Positions 19,788 to 29,276 of a DNA stretch of 64,000 nucleotides are shown one piece after another; the stretch's first letter is position 1; every line of letters begins with the position of its first letter. The DNA comes from Thiothrix sp. (GTDB taxonomy: Bacteria; Pseudomonadota; Gammaproteobacteria; Thiotrichales; Thiotrichaceae). Below the pieces are notes generated by a model, which saw only the letters and a program-made list of their open reading frames with translations, did no database searches and was not told the DNA's origin. Made by a program: the position numbers and the translations under genes. Location of the stretch: contig SSFA01000009.1 of NCBI GenBank assembly GCA_008015155.1, forward strand, positions 124,001-188,000, in the 5' to 3' direction.

Positions 19788-19816
19788 ACAAGAAGCTGAA
19801 TTATTCAGCTTCTTGT
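19788..19816. terminator. Bidirectional terminator between convergent genes
   Basis: ACAAGAAGCTGAA (19788-19800) and TTCAGCTTCTTGT (19804-19816) form a perfect 13-bp stem with loop TTA. It lies between the plus-strand 1805-residue gene and the minus-strand helicase gene. T/A-rich flanks are short. Confidence 0.75.
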
Positions 19817-19830
19817 TAGGCTCGTTTGAC

Positions 19831-22077
19831 TTATTTATTCGTCGGCTTCAGCGTTAGTTTACGGCGTGGCTTATCATGACTTGGGGTAGCATTGGACTTG
19901 CCCTTAACAGGACGCTTAGGTTTATCCTCACGCGCCCGACTCGGCTTAGCCTTTTCGCGTCCTGCAAAACTATCTTGGCTTTTAGGACGTTCACTGCGCT
20001 CACGACTGCTAGAGCTACGATTGGCCTCACTGCGTTCTCGATAGGAGCCACGTTCAGCTTGTCCACGCTCACCTTCTCGAGCAGGCCGACGTTCGCGCTG
20101 AGAACTTTGCTCGGAACGCTCTGCATAGCTAGTACGCTCTCTAGCATCACCATAGCTAGTGGCGTCCGAAGTTGTACGACTAGGACGCTCACGCTCAGAC
20201 CAATCAGCACGCTCACCACGTCCACGCCCACCTCGATCAGAATCTCTGAAGCTAGGCTCATCTGAAGCAGGACGGCTAGGTCGCTCACGATTTACCCCCT
20301 CTGAACGCTCACTACGTCCGCGTCCACCCCGATCTGCATAAGGCTTACGCTCAGAACGCTCATAAGTGTCATGAGCGCGCCCACCGGTATCCACTGCAAT
20401 ATTTAAGGGTCTGCCACAAACACGGACATTTTTTAGATGGGCAAATAAGTCTTTCGGCATGCCTTCTGGCAAATCCAGCAAAGTGAAATGATCACGAATA
20501 CTAATATTACCGATAAAATTACTATCTAAACCAATTTCGTTAGCAATCGCACCGACAATATTTTTCGGCTGTACACCATGCTCACGCCCCACTTCAATCC
20601 GATAGCGGCACATATCCATGTCATGAGTTGCATTGAAGCGCTCACGACGCTCGCCGCCTTCACCGCCCCTACGCTCACGCCCACCTTCTCGACTGCGCTC
20701 AGTGCGCTCATTAGGTCTGCGTTCTGGCTCGAGAGGCAAATCTTCAATTTCAGGTTGCAGCGGCTGGTCTTTTTGTACTAAATAAGCTAAAGCAGCCGCG
20801 ACATCTTCCATATCTACCGCTTGTTCGTTCTGGAAGGACTCCATCAGCTCACGGAAGAACTCAAGCTCTTCTGACTGAATCGTTTCACTGATTTGCCGCT
20901 TAAACTGATCAATACGCCTATCCACAATCTCATTGCGAGTTGGTAATTGCATCGGTTCAATGCGTTGGCGAGTGGCTTGCTCAATTGCATAGAGCATACG
21001 TTTTTCACGCGGTGCTACGAATAAAATCGCCTCGCCCGTGCGCCCTGCCCGTCCAGTACGTCCAATTCGATGCACATAGGACTCGGTATCACTAGGAATA
21101 TCGTAATTCACGACATGGCTAATTCTTGGCACATCTAAACCACGTGCGGCCACATCGGTGGCCACAACAATATCTAATTTGCCATCTTTTAAACGTTCAA
21201 TAGTGCGTTCGCGCTGCTGTTGATTTAAGTCACCATTTAAAGCAGCCGCTTCATAACCACGCGCTTCTAATTTTTCAGCTAATTCTTCGGTCACGATTTT
21301 AGTACGCACGAAAATAATCATGGCGTCAAAATCTGTAACTTCCAGAATACGCGTGAGTGCATCTAATTTATGCAGTCCACGTACTTGCCAATAACGCTGA
21401 GTAATGGCTTCTACAGTACTAGTTTTAGCTGCAATTTTTACTTCAACCGGATCATGCAAATGGCGCATAGCAATCCGTCGAATGGGCGCTGGCATCGTTG
21501 CTGAGAATAGGGCTACCTGACGCTCAGGCGGAGTGTGGCTTAAAATTTCATCGACATCATCGATGAAGCCCATCCGCAACATTTCATCCGCTTCATCTAA
21601 AACTACCGCTTTCAGTCGACTTAAATCTAAGGTACCTCGACCTAGATGGTCTAAAACTCTGCCCGGCGTACCGACTACGACTTGCACACCACGCTCTAGC
21701 TGGCGCAACTGCTGGCCCATACTTTGTCCACCATAAATAGGTAAGACGTGGAAACCTGGCAAATGGCGCGCATAAGTCTGCATAGCCTCTGCCACCTGAA
21801 TCGCTAGCTCACGAGTCGGTGCTAAGACTAATAACTGCGGATACTGTTCAGTACTATCGATGCGACTTAATAAGGGCAAAGCAAAGGCAGCTGTTTTGCC
21901 CGTTCCGGTTTGCGCTTGACCAAGTAAATCATGACCTTCAAGTAATAAAGGAATGCTTTCGGCTTGAATCGGAGAGGGAGTTTCATAGCCAACTTCGCTA
22001 ATCGCCTTCAGAATAGGCGTAGCTAAGGCCATTTCATCAAAACGGAGGGAAACGGGAGGGGTTACATCATTTGTCAT
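19831..22077 (-). CDS. deaD: DEAD-box RNA helicase, DeaD/CsdA type
   Basis: ATP-dependent RNA helicase acting in ribosome assembly, mRNA decay and cold adaptation in the DeaD family. All core motifs are present: a Q-motif region (FDEMAL..PSPIQAESIP), motif I AQTGTGKT, Ia PTRELA, Ib TPGR, II DEAD, III SAT, IV IIFVRT, V VATDVAARGLD and VI HRIGRTGRAGRTG. After the core comes a DbpA-like RNA-binding domain (about residues 475-555), then a low-complexity Arg/Ser/Glu/Gly-rich tail of nearly 200 residues with degenerate repeats such as RERPSRPAS and RERPSRTTS, ending in a Lys-rich segment. At 748 residues it is clearly longer than E. coli DeaD (about 630), the excess being in the tail. The 246-base leader (22078-22323) is shared with the divergent anbu gene. 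Confidence 0.93.
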   Translation of the reverse strand: MTNDVTPPVSLRFDEMALATPILKAISEVGYETPSPIQAESIPLLLEGHDLLGQAQTGTGKTAAFALPLLSRIDSTEQYPQLLVLAPTRELAIQVAEAMQTYARHLPGFHVLPIYGGQSMGQQLRQLERGVQVVVGTPGRVLDHLGRGTLDLSRLKAVVLDEADEMLRMGFIDDVDEILSHTPPERQVALFSATMPAPIRRIAMRHLHDPVEVKIAAKTSTVEAITQRYWQVRGLHKLDALTRILEVTDFDAMIIFVRTKIVTEELAEKLEARGYEAAALNGDLNQQQRERTIERLKDGKLDIVVATDVAARGLDVPRISHVVNYDIPSDTESYVHRIGRTGRAGRTGEAILFVAPREKRMLYAIEQATRQRIEPMQLPTRNEIVDRRIDQFKRQISETIQSEELEFFRELMESFQNEQAVDMEDVAAALAYLVQKDQPLQPEIEDLPLEPERRPNERTERSREGGRERRGGEGGERRERFNATHDMDMCRYRIEVGREHGVQPKNIVGAIANEIGLDSNFIGNISIRDHFTLLDLPEGMPKDLFAHLKNVRVCGRPLNIAVDTGGRAHDTYERSERKPYADRGGRGRSERSEGVNRERPSRPASDEPSFRDSDRGGRGRGERADWSERERPSRTTSDATSYGDARERTSYAERSEQSSQRERRPAREGERGQAERGSYRERSEANRSSSSRERSERPKSQDSFAGREKAKPSRAREDKPKRPVKGKSNATPSHDKPRRKLTLKPTNK

Positions 22078-22323
22078 GGAGCTGCCTGTTTGGAGTGCTG
22101 GTAGGTGCGCGGTCAGATGGATTGGGTAAAGCTAAAAAGGTTGCATACCATACGCTGTTTAAGATTAGCATGCAAGACGCACCCTGGCTAGTTGTTCAGG
22201 ATTAGTTAATATTTAAACGACTCGTCATTATTTATCACCCTATTTAGCATAGAAACCTGTTGACCTTCCCCCCTTGTCTACCCTAGTGTAGAGCTTCCTT
22301 GACTGCAAATTCCCGATGACTGT

Positions 22324-23046
22324 ATGACATATTGTATTGGCATTTCATTAAATGAAGGCTTGGTTTTGACCTCAGACTCGCGCACTAATGCGGGCATAGA
22401 CCATGTCAGCACTTATAGCAAAATGAATATTTGCAAAACTAATCCTGATCGTTTTGTTGTCATAATGACAGCGGGGAATTTAGCTACCACGCAAAGTGTG
22501 GTTGAGCAGGTTCAGCGCGATATCCGTGATGACAATAAAACTAATTTGAATACATTAAACTATATGGGGGATATTGCTGATTATGTGGGTGATTTATTAG
22601 TCAACCGTATTCGTCGGTACACAGAAAGCTCTGGCTTTGTCCCGGATGCTTCCCTCATCCTTGCAGGGCAAATTCGTGGTGGGCGTGTCCGCGCATTTTT
22701 GATTTATCCACAAGGCAACCACATTACTACTTCGGAAGAAACACCTTATCTACAAATCGGTGAAAGCAAATATGGTAAACCCGTATTGGATCGGTTCATT
22801 GATCTTGAAACATCGATGGATGATGCAGCGGTTTGCTCACTCATTTCGATGGACTCTACGATGAAAAGTAATGCTAGCGTAGGGCCACCCATTGAGGTTT
22901 TAATGTACCGCAAAGATGCGTTAGTAGTTGAGCGTCATTATCGTTTTGGCCCAGATCACCCTTACTTGCTGCAAATTCGTCAGCAATGGGCCAGCCAGCT
23001 GTATAACGCTTTCCGCGCTATGCCACAATTGCCAACACCTAGCTAA
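22324..23046 (+). CDS. anbu: Anbu-type proteasome-like peptidase (bacterial proteasome homologue)
   Basis: Ntn-hydrolase of the HslV/20S beta-subunit superfamily. After removal of Met, Thr1 is the expected nucleophile (TYCIGISLNEGLVLTSDSR). Asp17 in SDSR and Lys32 in YSKMN match the usual catalytic set. The start was chosen because it places Thr second; there is no clear Shine-Dalgarno sequence, and an ATG 13 bases upstream meets a stop within three codons. Anbu proteins of about 240 residues are typically encoded with alpha-E, circularly permuted ATP-grasp and transglutaminase-like proteins. Exactly those three genes lie next door (23117-28902), here convergent rather than co-directional. 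The substrate is unknown; a role in turnover or processing of a peptide made by the ATP-grasp/alpha-E pair has been proposed for the family. Confidence 0.9.
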   Translation: MTYCIGISLNEGLVLTSDSRTNAGIDHVSTYSKMNICKTNPDRFVVIMTAGNLATTQSVVEQVQRDIRDDNKTNLNTLNYMGDIADYVGDLLVNRIRRYTESSGFVPDASLILAGQIRGGRVRAFLIYPQGNHITTSEETPYLQIGESKYGKPVLDRFIDLETSMDDAAVCSLISMDSTMKSNASVGPPIEVLMYRKDALVVERHYRFGPDHPYLLQIRQQWASQLYNAFRAMPQLPTPS

Positions 23047-23069
23047 GCACCACTTAGCTAAGTCTATAA

Positions 23070-23098
23070 AAAAAGGCAGGTCAACAACCTGCCTTTTT
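23070..23098. terminator. Bidirectional rho-independent terminator
   Basis: AAAAAGGCAGGT (23070-23081), loop CAACA and ACCTGCCTTTTT (23087-23098) form a near-perfect stem with A and T tracts on either side. It serves both the plus-strand anbu gene and the minus-strand transglutaminase-like gene. Confidence 0.9.
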
Positions 23099-23116
23099 AG
23101 TTTTTAGCGTTCTAGT

Positions 23117-26100
23117 TTAATTACGCCGTAAATCCAAAGTATGCGGATATTCTGGATTCACTTTTGCGGGTTTCAAAGCTACGGGTGCACCAGGCTCGCT
23201 ACCTTGGGCTAGGAAAGTCCGAGTTGCAGAAGAGCTAAACATTTTCGGCTCAGGGACCGGTTGACGATCTTGCATAATATCCATATCTGCACGGAAGCGC
23301 GAAATCCGCCGCCCTTCTGCCTCAAAGGCATTCACAGGGAAGGTTTCATAGCTGCGTCCACCTGGATGTACCACATGATAAGCACAACCACCAATCGAGC
23401 GATTGTTCCAAGTATCGACAATATCGAAAACTAAAGGTGAATGTACGCCAATCGTCGGATGTAAGGCAGAGGGTGGCTGCCATGCTCGGTAGCGAATGCC
23501 TGTCACATATTGGCCATGCACGTCTGTTTTGCGCAAGGGAATCTCAACACCATTACAGACAAGCACATAGCGAGACTCTGTTAGACCCGTAACCTTGATC
23601 TGTAAACGCTCCATGGATGAATCCACAAAGCGTGCTGTACCAGTGTTACTGAGTTCCTCACCTAGAATATGCCAAGGCTCTAAAGCAGCACGCAATTCGA
23701 TTTCAATGCCGCGATATTGTACCCGCCCATACACCGGGAAACGGAATTCTTGGAAAGGCTCTAGCCAAGATGCATCGAAGTGATAGCCCGCTAACTGTAG
23801 TTCCTCACAGACCTCTTTCATGTCTTGTTCAACATAATAGGGAAGCATAAAGCGGTCATGTAGTTCAGTGCCCCAACGTACCAATTTATGCTTATACGGC
23901 TCTTTCCAGAAACGAGCGACTAAAGCCCGCACGAGTAGCATTTGCATAATTGACATACGTGCATGCGGTGGCATTTCAAAAGCACGTAGTTCAACTAAAC
24001 CTTGGCGACCACTGAAAGAGTCGGGTGAATACAGTTTATCAATACAGAACTCTGACCGATGAGTATTGCCAGTGATATCGACCAAGAGATTACGCAATAA
24101 ACGATCGACTAACCACGGTTGATTACTTTCACCATCTGGCATTTGTTGGAAAGCAATTTCTAGTTCATACAAGCTTTCGTTGCGAGCTTCATCCACCCGA
24201 GGCGCCTGGCTAGTAGGGCCAATGAACATCCCAGAAAAGAGATAAGATAAACCGGGATGATGCTGCCAATAGGTTAATAAACTGCGCAATAAATCAGGAC
24301 GGCGTAAGAAAGGACTATCCGTTGGAGTTGCCGCACCCATAGTCACATGGTTACCCCCCCCTGTACCGGTGTGCCGTCCATCCAGCATGAACTTTTCTGT
24401 CCCTAAGCGAGATTCTCGAGCTAGTTCGTAGAGTACCTCTGTGTTTTGCACTAAATCCTGCCAACTTGCAGCTGGATGAATATTGACCTCAATCACCCCC
24501 GGATCAGGCGTAATTTTAAACGACTTCAAACGGGGATCAGACGGTGGCTCATAACCTTCTAGCATAATAGGCATATTGAGCTTAGCAGCCGTCTTTTCTA
24601 AATGGGCTAATAGCTCTAAATAATGTTCTAAATAATTCAAAGGTGGCAAGAAGACATGCAAGCGACCTTGACGGACTTCGATACAAATCGCGGTACGCGG
24701 AATATCGTACCAACTCGCATAGAGAGGCTCTTTCTCTTTAGGTGCATCTGTAGTCGATTTTGCCGCTTCCTCATGGAAATCAGGTAGTGCCGGTTTATCT
24801 TCAAAGGGGCAAGGTTGATTTTCGACATCCCGCTCAGCCTCTGAAACCCAAACTAAGGAATCAAGCGGTAAGCGGAAACCCATCGGTGAGTTACCGGGAA
24901 TCAAATACATTTCTTCACGACGGAAATACCAAGGCGTTCCTGTCCAGCGTTGTTGCTCGTGATTCCAACTGAGTGGTAGGGCAAAACCTGTGGGTGTATC
25001 CAAACCACGTTGCAAGCTTAGCACTAAATCATTCCGGTGCTTGCTATCACGTAAATTGAGAGTCAACCAATCGACATTGGGCGGCTGATTCGATTCTTTC
25101 CACAAGTAGTACAAGCGGTCTTCATAGCCTGCGCGCACATAAGTGGTCGATATACCTAAACTGGCACACAAGGTATCCGTAAAACGCTTAGCATCTTCCT
25201 CAGTCAAACCGTAATCTTTGCCATCTTCAGCAAGCCACTTCTGTTCAATCCACACAGGCTTGCCATCAGGCCGCCAAAAACAACCCAAAGCCCAACGTGG
25301 GAAGGGCTCGCCCGGATACCATTTACCCTGCCCATACTGCAACACACTATTGGGAGCGAAATGTGCTTGCATTTTCTTTAAGAGAACACCAGCCAGTGAC
25401 CGTTTATGCTCACCTAAAGCAGCCGTATTCCATTGCGCTGAATCCATATCATCGATAGAGACGAAGGTCGGCTCGCCCCCCATCGTCATACGTATATCAT
25501 GGCTTTGTAGGTCAGCTTCCACCTGCTCGCCTAAAGCAAGAATTCGTGCCCATTGCTCATCCGTATAGGGTTTAGTCACCCGCGGATCTTCGTGGATGCG
25601 GCGCACACTATTTTCATAGGCAAAGCTAACTTGGCAAACGCCCGTTGCGCCCTCTACCGGCGCTGCTGAAGCGGGATCAGGTGTACAAGCTAAGGGTATA
25701 TGCCCTTCACTAGCAAACAAACCTGAAGTTGGATCTAAGCCAATCCAGCCTGCACCCGGTATATAAACCTCTGTCCATGCGTGTAAATCAGTGAAGTCTG
25801 CTTCTGGGCCACTTGGGCCATCTAAAGATTTTTGATCGGCAGTCAATTGCACTAAATAGCCAGAAACAAAACGCGCTGCTAAGCCTAAATGCCGCAGAAT
25901 TTGCACTAACAACCAAGCAGTATCCCGACAAGAGCCACGTCTTAGCGTTAAAGTCTCTTCACAACTTTGCACGCCTGGCTCCATACGGATGTTATAGCCA
26001 ATATCTTTTTGTAAGCGCTGATTGAGGTTAACGAGAAAATCATTAATCGTCAGAGGCTCGCGACTAACAGAGTCGACCCAAGCTGTTAATAAAGAGCCCG

Positions 26101-26467
26101 ATTCGGCAATTTCTAAATACGGCTGTAATTCCTTTTTTAAGCTCTCTTTGTAAGCAAAAGGATAGTTAGTTGCATACTCTTCTACAAAGAAATCGAAGGG
26201 ATTAATCGATACCATATCCGCGATTAAATTCACTTCGATACTTAACTCTTTTAAACGCTCAGGAAATACTAAACGTGCTAGATAATTACCGAAAACATCT
26301 TGTTGCCAATTAATAAAGTAATTGGTCGCGCCAATCGTTAAAGAATAGGCATGAATAGGTGTCCGACTATGTGCAGCTGGGCGTAAGCGAATCACATGGG
26401 GAAAAACATTGACAAACTGGTCAAAGGTATAAGTAGTTTTATGGTGAAGTGCAACTTGAATACTCAT
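23117..26467 (-). CDS. Transglutaminase-like protein with DUF2126 domain
   Basis: Protein of 1116 residues. Residues 1-80 are the bacterial transglutaminase N-terminal beta region (MSIQVALHHKTTYTFDQFV). The transglutaminase core follows, with Cys in RRGSCRDTAWLLVQ (about 176-189), His in DLHAWTEVY (about 227-235) and Asp in GLDPTSGL (about 242-249), giving a complete Cys-His-Asp triad. The remaining roughly 800 residues are the DUF2126 region, containing the conserved segment TGTGGGNHVTMG. The gene stands 12 bases downstream of the alpha-E gene, so the three minus-strand genes form an operon. Cytosolic: no signal peptide. Family context suggests peptide or amide-bond chemistry tied to the ATP-grasp partner; the substrate is unknown. 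Confidence 0.9.
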   Translation of the reverse strand: MSIQVALHHKTTYTFDQFVNVFPHVIRLRPAAHSRTPIHAYSLTIGATNYFINWQQDVFGNYLARLVFPERLKELSIEVNLIADMVSINPFDFFVEEYATNYPFAYKESLKKELQPYLEIAESGSLLTAWVDSVSREPLTINDFLVNLNQRLQKDIGYNIRMEPGVQSCEETLTLRRGSCRDTAWLLVQILRHLGLAARFVSGYLVQLTADQKSLDGPSGPEADFTDLHAWTEVYIPGAGWIGLDPTSGLFASEGHIPLACTPDPASAAPVEGATGVCQVSFAYENSVRRIHEDPRVTKPYTDEQWARILALGEQVEADLQSHDIRMTMGGEPTFVSIDDMDSAQWNTAALGEHKRSLAGVLLKKMQAHFAPNSVLQYGQGKWYPGEPFPRWALGCFWRPDGKPVWIEQKWLAEDGKDYGLTEEDAKRFTDTLCASLGISTTYVRAGYEDRLYYLWKESNQPPNVDWLTLNLRDSKHRNDLVLSLQRGLDTPTGFALPLSWNHEQQRWTGTPWYFRREEMYLIPGNSPMGFRLPLDSLVWVSEAERDVENQPCPFEDKPALPDFHEEAAKSTTDAPKEKEPLYASWYDIPRTAICIEVRQGRLHVFLPPLNYLEHYLELLAHLEKTAAKLNMPIMLEGYEPPSDPRLKSFKITPDPGVIEVNIHPAASWQDLVQNTEVLYELARESRLGTEKFMLDGRHTGTGGGNHVTMGAATPTDSPFLRRPDLLRSLLTYWQHHPGLSYLFSGMFIGPTSQAPRVDEARNESLYELEIAFQQMPDGESNQPWLVDRLLRNLLVDITGNTHRSEFCIDKLYSPDSFSGRQGLVELRAFEMPPHARMSIMQMLLVRALVARFWKEPYKHKLVRWGTELHDRFMLPYYVEQDMKEVCEELQLAGYHFDASWLEPFQEFRFPVYGRVQYRGIEIELRAALEPWHILGEELSNTGTARFVDSSMERLQIKVTGLTESRYVLVCNGVEIPLRKTDVHGQYVTGIRYRAWQPPSALHPTIGVHSPLVFDIVDTWNNRSIGGCAYHVVHPGGRSYETFPVNAFEAEGRRISRFRADMDIMQDRQPVPEPKMFSSSATRTFLAQGSEPGAPVALKPAKVNPEYPHTLDLRRN

Positions 26468-26479
26468 GTGGGTCCTCGA

Positions 26480-27442
26480 TTAGCCCTGCGATTGCAATTG
26501 CGAAAAATCCGTTTCTGGATAAAACCAAGTTTTGGCAATTTCACTATGTAAAACGGTTAAATCAGCTTGTAAGCGATCCATAAACCAGTGAATTTGATCC
26601 ACTGGAATAGCAGTAATGTCTTGGTTGGCAAATTGCTCAGCAATCTTTGAACTAATGGCTCTGACAGAATTAGCTTCTGGTAAGCGCGCTAAATAGAAAT
26701 TCACTCCCGTCAACGAATATAATAAAGAGCGTGGGAATTGTAAGTCTTGACACAAAAATTGGAGAACATCCCGGCCTACTACTCGGGAGTTTTTATGCCG
26801 CAAATACATTTGCTGCCCACCTAGAGCTGATAGGAGACTTGACCAAAGAATACTTTCATAGCGGCGCAGGGCATGGCTGCGGTCTTCAGCTAATAATAAA
26901 GAGGTCATTTCTAAGGTACGACTGGTCATATCAGCCCGTTCGACATGCTTGCCAATTTGAATGAAATCGAAGGCATGATCACGGCTTAAATGATTCTCTA
27001 AAATACCGCGAATCCGTTGGCAAGCCGCCATCACATCACGCAACACCATTTGCCGGCTATGGCGACTCCCTAAAGAAGATAAAGCAGCTTGTAACTGCAT
27101 ATAGGTTTGGTTAACTTGCTCCCAAATTTCTTCTGGCAATAAATCCAAGGACGTGCGTACATTTTCCCGCACATTCGCAAACGAACCTAATAGCGAAGAT
27201 GGATTATCTCGATCCGCAATGAGGAAGCGCATGACATTCTCTTCACTAATCTCAGTGTAAGATTTCTTATATTCGGCTTCCGCATTGAAAATCACTACTG
27301 GAGTAAACCAGTTAAACTCCAGCGCTTCAGGCAAGTCCATTAATAAGACAGTATGTGCACTAATTAACCGTGCCGTATTATCAGCACGCTCTAAATAACG
27401 CGCCATCCAATAAACCCGTTCTGCTACACGTGACAGCATCAT
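26480..27442 (-). CDS. Alpha-E domain protein (DUF403)
   Basis: All-helical protein of 320 residues with the typical family start MLSRVAERVYWMARYLERADNTARL, which gave the domain its name. Conserved ERAD, RGILENHLSRD and ERADMTSRTLEM segments recur through the protein. It overlaps the upstream ATP-grasp gene by 4 bases (ATGA-type coupling). The family is always found beside circularly permuted ATP-grasp proteins and is thought to form a complex with them; no enzymatic residue set is established. Cytosolic. Confidence 0.9.
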   Translation of the reverse strand: MMLSRVAERVYWMARYLERADNTARLISAHTVLLMDLPEALEFNWFTPVVIFNAEAEYKKSYTEISEENVMRFLIADRDNPSSLLGSFANVRENVRTSLDLLPEEIWEQVNQTYMQLQAALSSLGSRHSRQMVLRDVMAACQRIRGILENHLSRDHAFDFIQIGKHVERADMTSRTLEMTSLLLAEDRSHALRRYESILWSSLLSALGGQQMYLRHKNSRVVGRDVLQFLCQDLQFPRSLLYSLTGVNFYLARLPEANSVRAISSKIAEQFANQDITAIPVDQIHWFMDRLQADLTVLHSEIAKTWFYPETDFSQLQSQG

Positions 27443-28902
27443 AGTGTCTCCCCTGCCCCAGCTTGGTCAGCAACAATCCAAGTATCTTTACTCCCGCCAC
27501 CTTGGGATGAGTTGACGACTAAAGAACCTTCTACCATCGCCACCCGCGTTAAGCCGCCGGGTGTCACGTAAATGTCTTTACCACTCAAAATAAAAGGACG
27601 TAAATCCAAATGCCGTGGCGCTACTTTATCGCCACACCAAGTAGGATTAACCGATAAACTCAAAGTCGGTTGAGCAATATAATTATTTGGATTTTCTTGA
27701 ATCAGGCTACGAAATTCTTCAACTTTTTTAGGAGTAGAATGCGGCCCTACTAACATGCCATAGCCACCGGATTCATTGGCTGGTTTCACCACTAATTCAG
27801 GCAAATGCTCTAAAACATAAGCACGCTCTTCAGGTTTACGGCAAACCCAAGTGGGTACATTCGGTAATGAGGGTTCTTCGCCTAAGAAATAGCGAATCAT
27901 ATCAGGCACATAAGCGTAAATGACTTTATCATCAGCTACACCACAGCCCGGTGCATTAGCAATCGCGACTTTACCTTCGCGCCAAGCACGCATAATCCCC
28001 GGAACACCTAACATAGAATCTTTTCGGAAGACTTCAGGATCAATGAAATCATCATCAATCCGCCGGTAAATTACATCAACACGCTCTGGCCCTCGAATCG
28101 TTTTCATGTAGACATAGTTGTCTTTGCCAACCATTAAGTCAGCACCTTCTAATAACACCAAGCCTGCTTGTTGAGCCAAATAAGCATGTTCGAAATAAGC
28201 GGAGTTATAAATGCCCGGCGTGAGTAAGGCGATGGTAGGCTGCTCTAAATCAGGGCGTAGAGAAGCCAGCATAGTGTAAAGCTGTTCAGGATAAGGACTA
28301 ACTGGACTAATCGGGAGCAAATTGAAAATTTCGGGGAGCACGCGTTTGGTGATACGCCGATTTTCTAACATATACGCTACACCAGATGGCACGCGTAGAT
28401 TGTCCTCCAGTACATACATTACGCCATCATTGTGCCGCACTAAATCTGAGCCACAAATATTTGCCCAAACCCCATGCGGAGGCGTCATCCCCACGCAAGC
28501 TTCGCGATATCCTTTAGATTGCATCACTACATCTTCAGGTATAACTCCATCACGAATCGCACGGCGCTCACTATAAACATCCTGAATGAACATATTTAGT
28601 GCACGAATACGTTGCTTTAGCCCTATTTCAGTGCGACTCCATTCACTCCCTGAAATCGCCCGCGGAATAATGTCAAATGGCCAAGCCCGATCAATGTTGC
28701 CTGCATCACTATAAATAGTAAAAGTGATACCCATCTCACGGATCACCCGCTCGGACTCCTCCACCCGATGACAAAAATTGTCTCGGCTAAGATTAGCCAA
28801 GTAATTCACTAGCTTACTGCTATGTGGCCTACTCTCCTGACAAGCAACCATCAGCTCGTCATGAAAGGGCTGCGGGTTATAGCGGCTCCACTCCTGATTC
28901 AT
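27439..28902 (-). CDS. Circularly permuted ATP-grasp type 2 protein (DUF404/DUF407)
   Basis: Predicted peptide ligase of 487 residues, first gene of the minus-strand operon. Family segments: WSRTEIGLKQRIRALNMFIQDVY, HGVWANICGSDLVRH, VLEDNLRVPSGVAYMLENR (about 167-185, the acidic metal/ATP-binding segment of the permuted fold), AIANAPGCGVADDK, and VVKPANESGGYGMLVGP (about 370-386), which supplies the Lys and glycine-rich loop. ATP-grasp enzymes form an acyl-phosphate and then an amide bond, so it probably joins amino acids or peptides. An AAGGAAG-type ribosome binding site precedes the ATG. Linked to alpha-E, transglutaminase-like and Anbu genes. Confidence 0.9.
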   Translation of the reverse strand: MNQEWSRYNPQPFHDELMVACQESRPHSSKLVNYLANLSRDNFCHRVEESERVIREMGITFTIYSDAGNIDRAWPFDIIPRAISGSEWSRTEIGLKQRIRALNMFIQDVYSERRAIRDGVIPEDVVMQSKGYREACVGMTPPHGVWANICGSDLVRHNDGVMYVLEDNLRVPSGVAYMLENRRITKRVLPEIFNLLPISPVSPYPEQLYTMLASLRPDLEQPTIALLTPGIYNSAYFEHAYLAQQAGLVLLEGADLMVGKDNYVYMKTIRGPERVDVIYRRIDDDFIDPEVFRKDSMLGVPGIMRAWREGKVAIANAPGCGVADDKVIYAYVPDMIRYFLGEEPSLPNVPTWVCRKPEERAYVLEHLPELVVKPANESGGYGMLVGPHSTPKKVEEFRSLIQENPNNYIAQPTLSLSVNPTWCGDKVAPRHLDLRPFILSGKDIYVTPGGLTRVAMVEGSLVVNSSQGGGSKDTWIVADQAGAGETL

Positions 28903-29276
28903 ACACAGCTTCCTTTTTTAATGTTCTTTACTGATAAGCAATTTATGTGCCTGGAAAGTATGAAGCCTAGTCGATCAACCAGCTTTATAGCTAGGTGTCG
29001 CAGCCTCATCGGCACCTGTGGTAAAACTTAAGTTTATCAAGATATCTAACGAATTGCTGTGGAACTGCGCACCTAAAACGCATACTCTTGGCATAGCTCC
29101 CGCAGACTGGTCTCGAACCAGTCAAACCCACCACAGTTAAGATAGGAAATATGAGTGTTACTACTATAGGTAAAAATTAATAGTAAAAGGGGAGTTAATT
29201 AAAAATAGCCTGTCATGAGTGCACTGAATTATTATATAGTTTGTATTCTAGACCAATAATTAGGAGGAGAAGTCAC
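28903..29276. other. Intergenic region upstream of phaB and the ATP-grasp operon
   Basis: No convincing gene is present in these 374 bases, which must hold the divergent promoters. The one distinct structure is the hairpin GACTGGT-CTCGA-ACCAGTC at 29105-29123. It superficially resembles a tRNA arm, but no cloverleaf fits. The last 100 bases before phaB are A/T-rich, consistent with a promoter I cannot place exactly. Confidence 0.5.

Noticed and set aside
19854..20288. Open frames on both strands inside the helicase C-terminal tail
   Set aside because: They arise from the biased Arg/Ser/Glu codons of the real gene; no ribosome binding site or recognisable protein.
29090..29145. Possible tRNA because of a GGTCTCGAACC-like arm
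   Set aside because: No acceptor stem or anticodon arm can be paired at proper distances; only a single hairpin exists.
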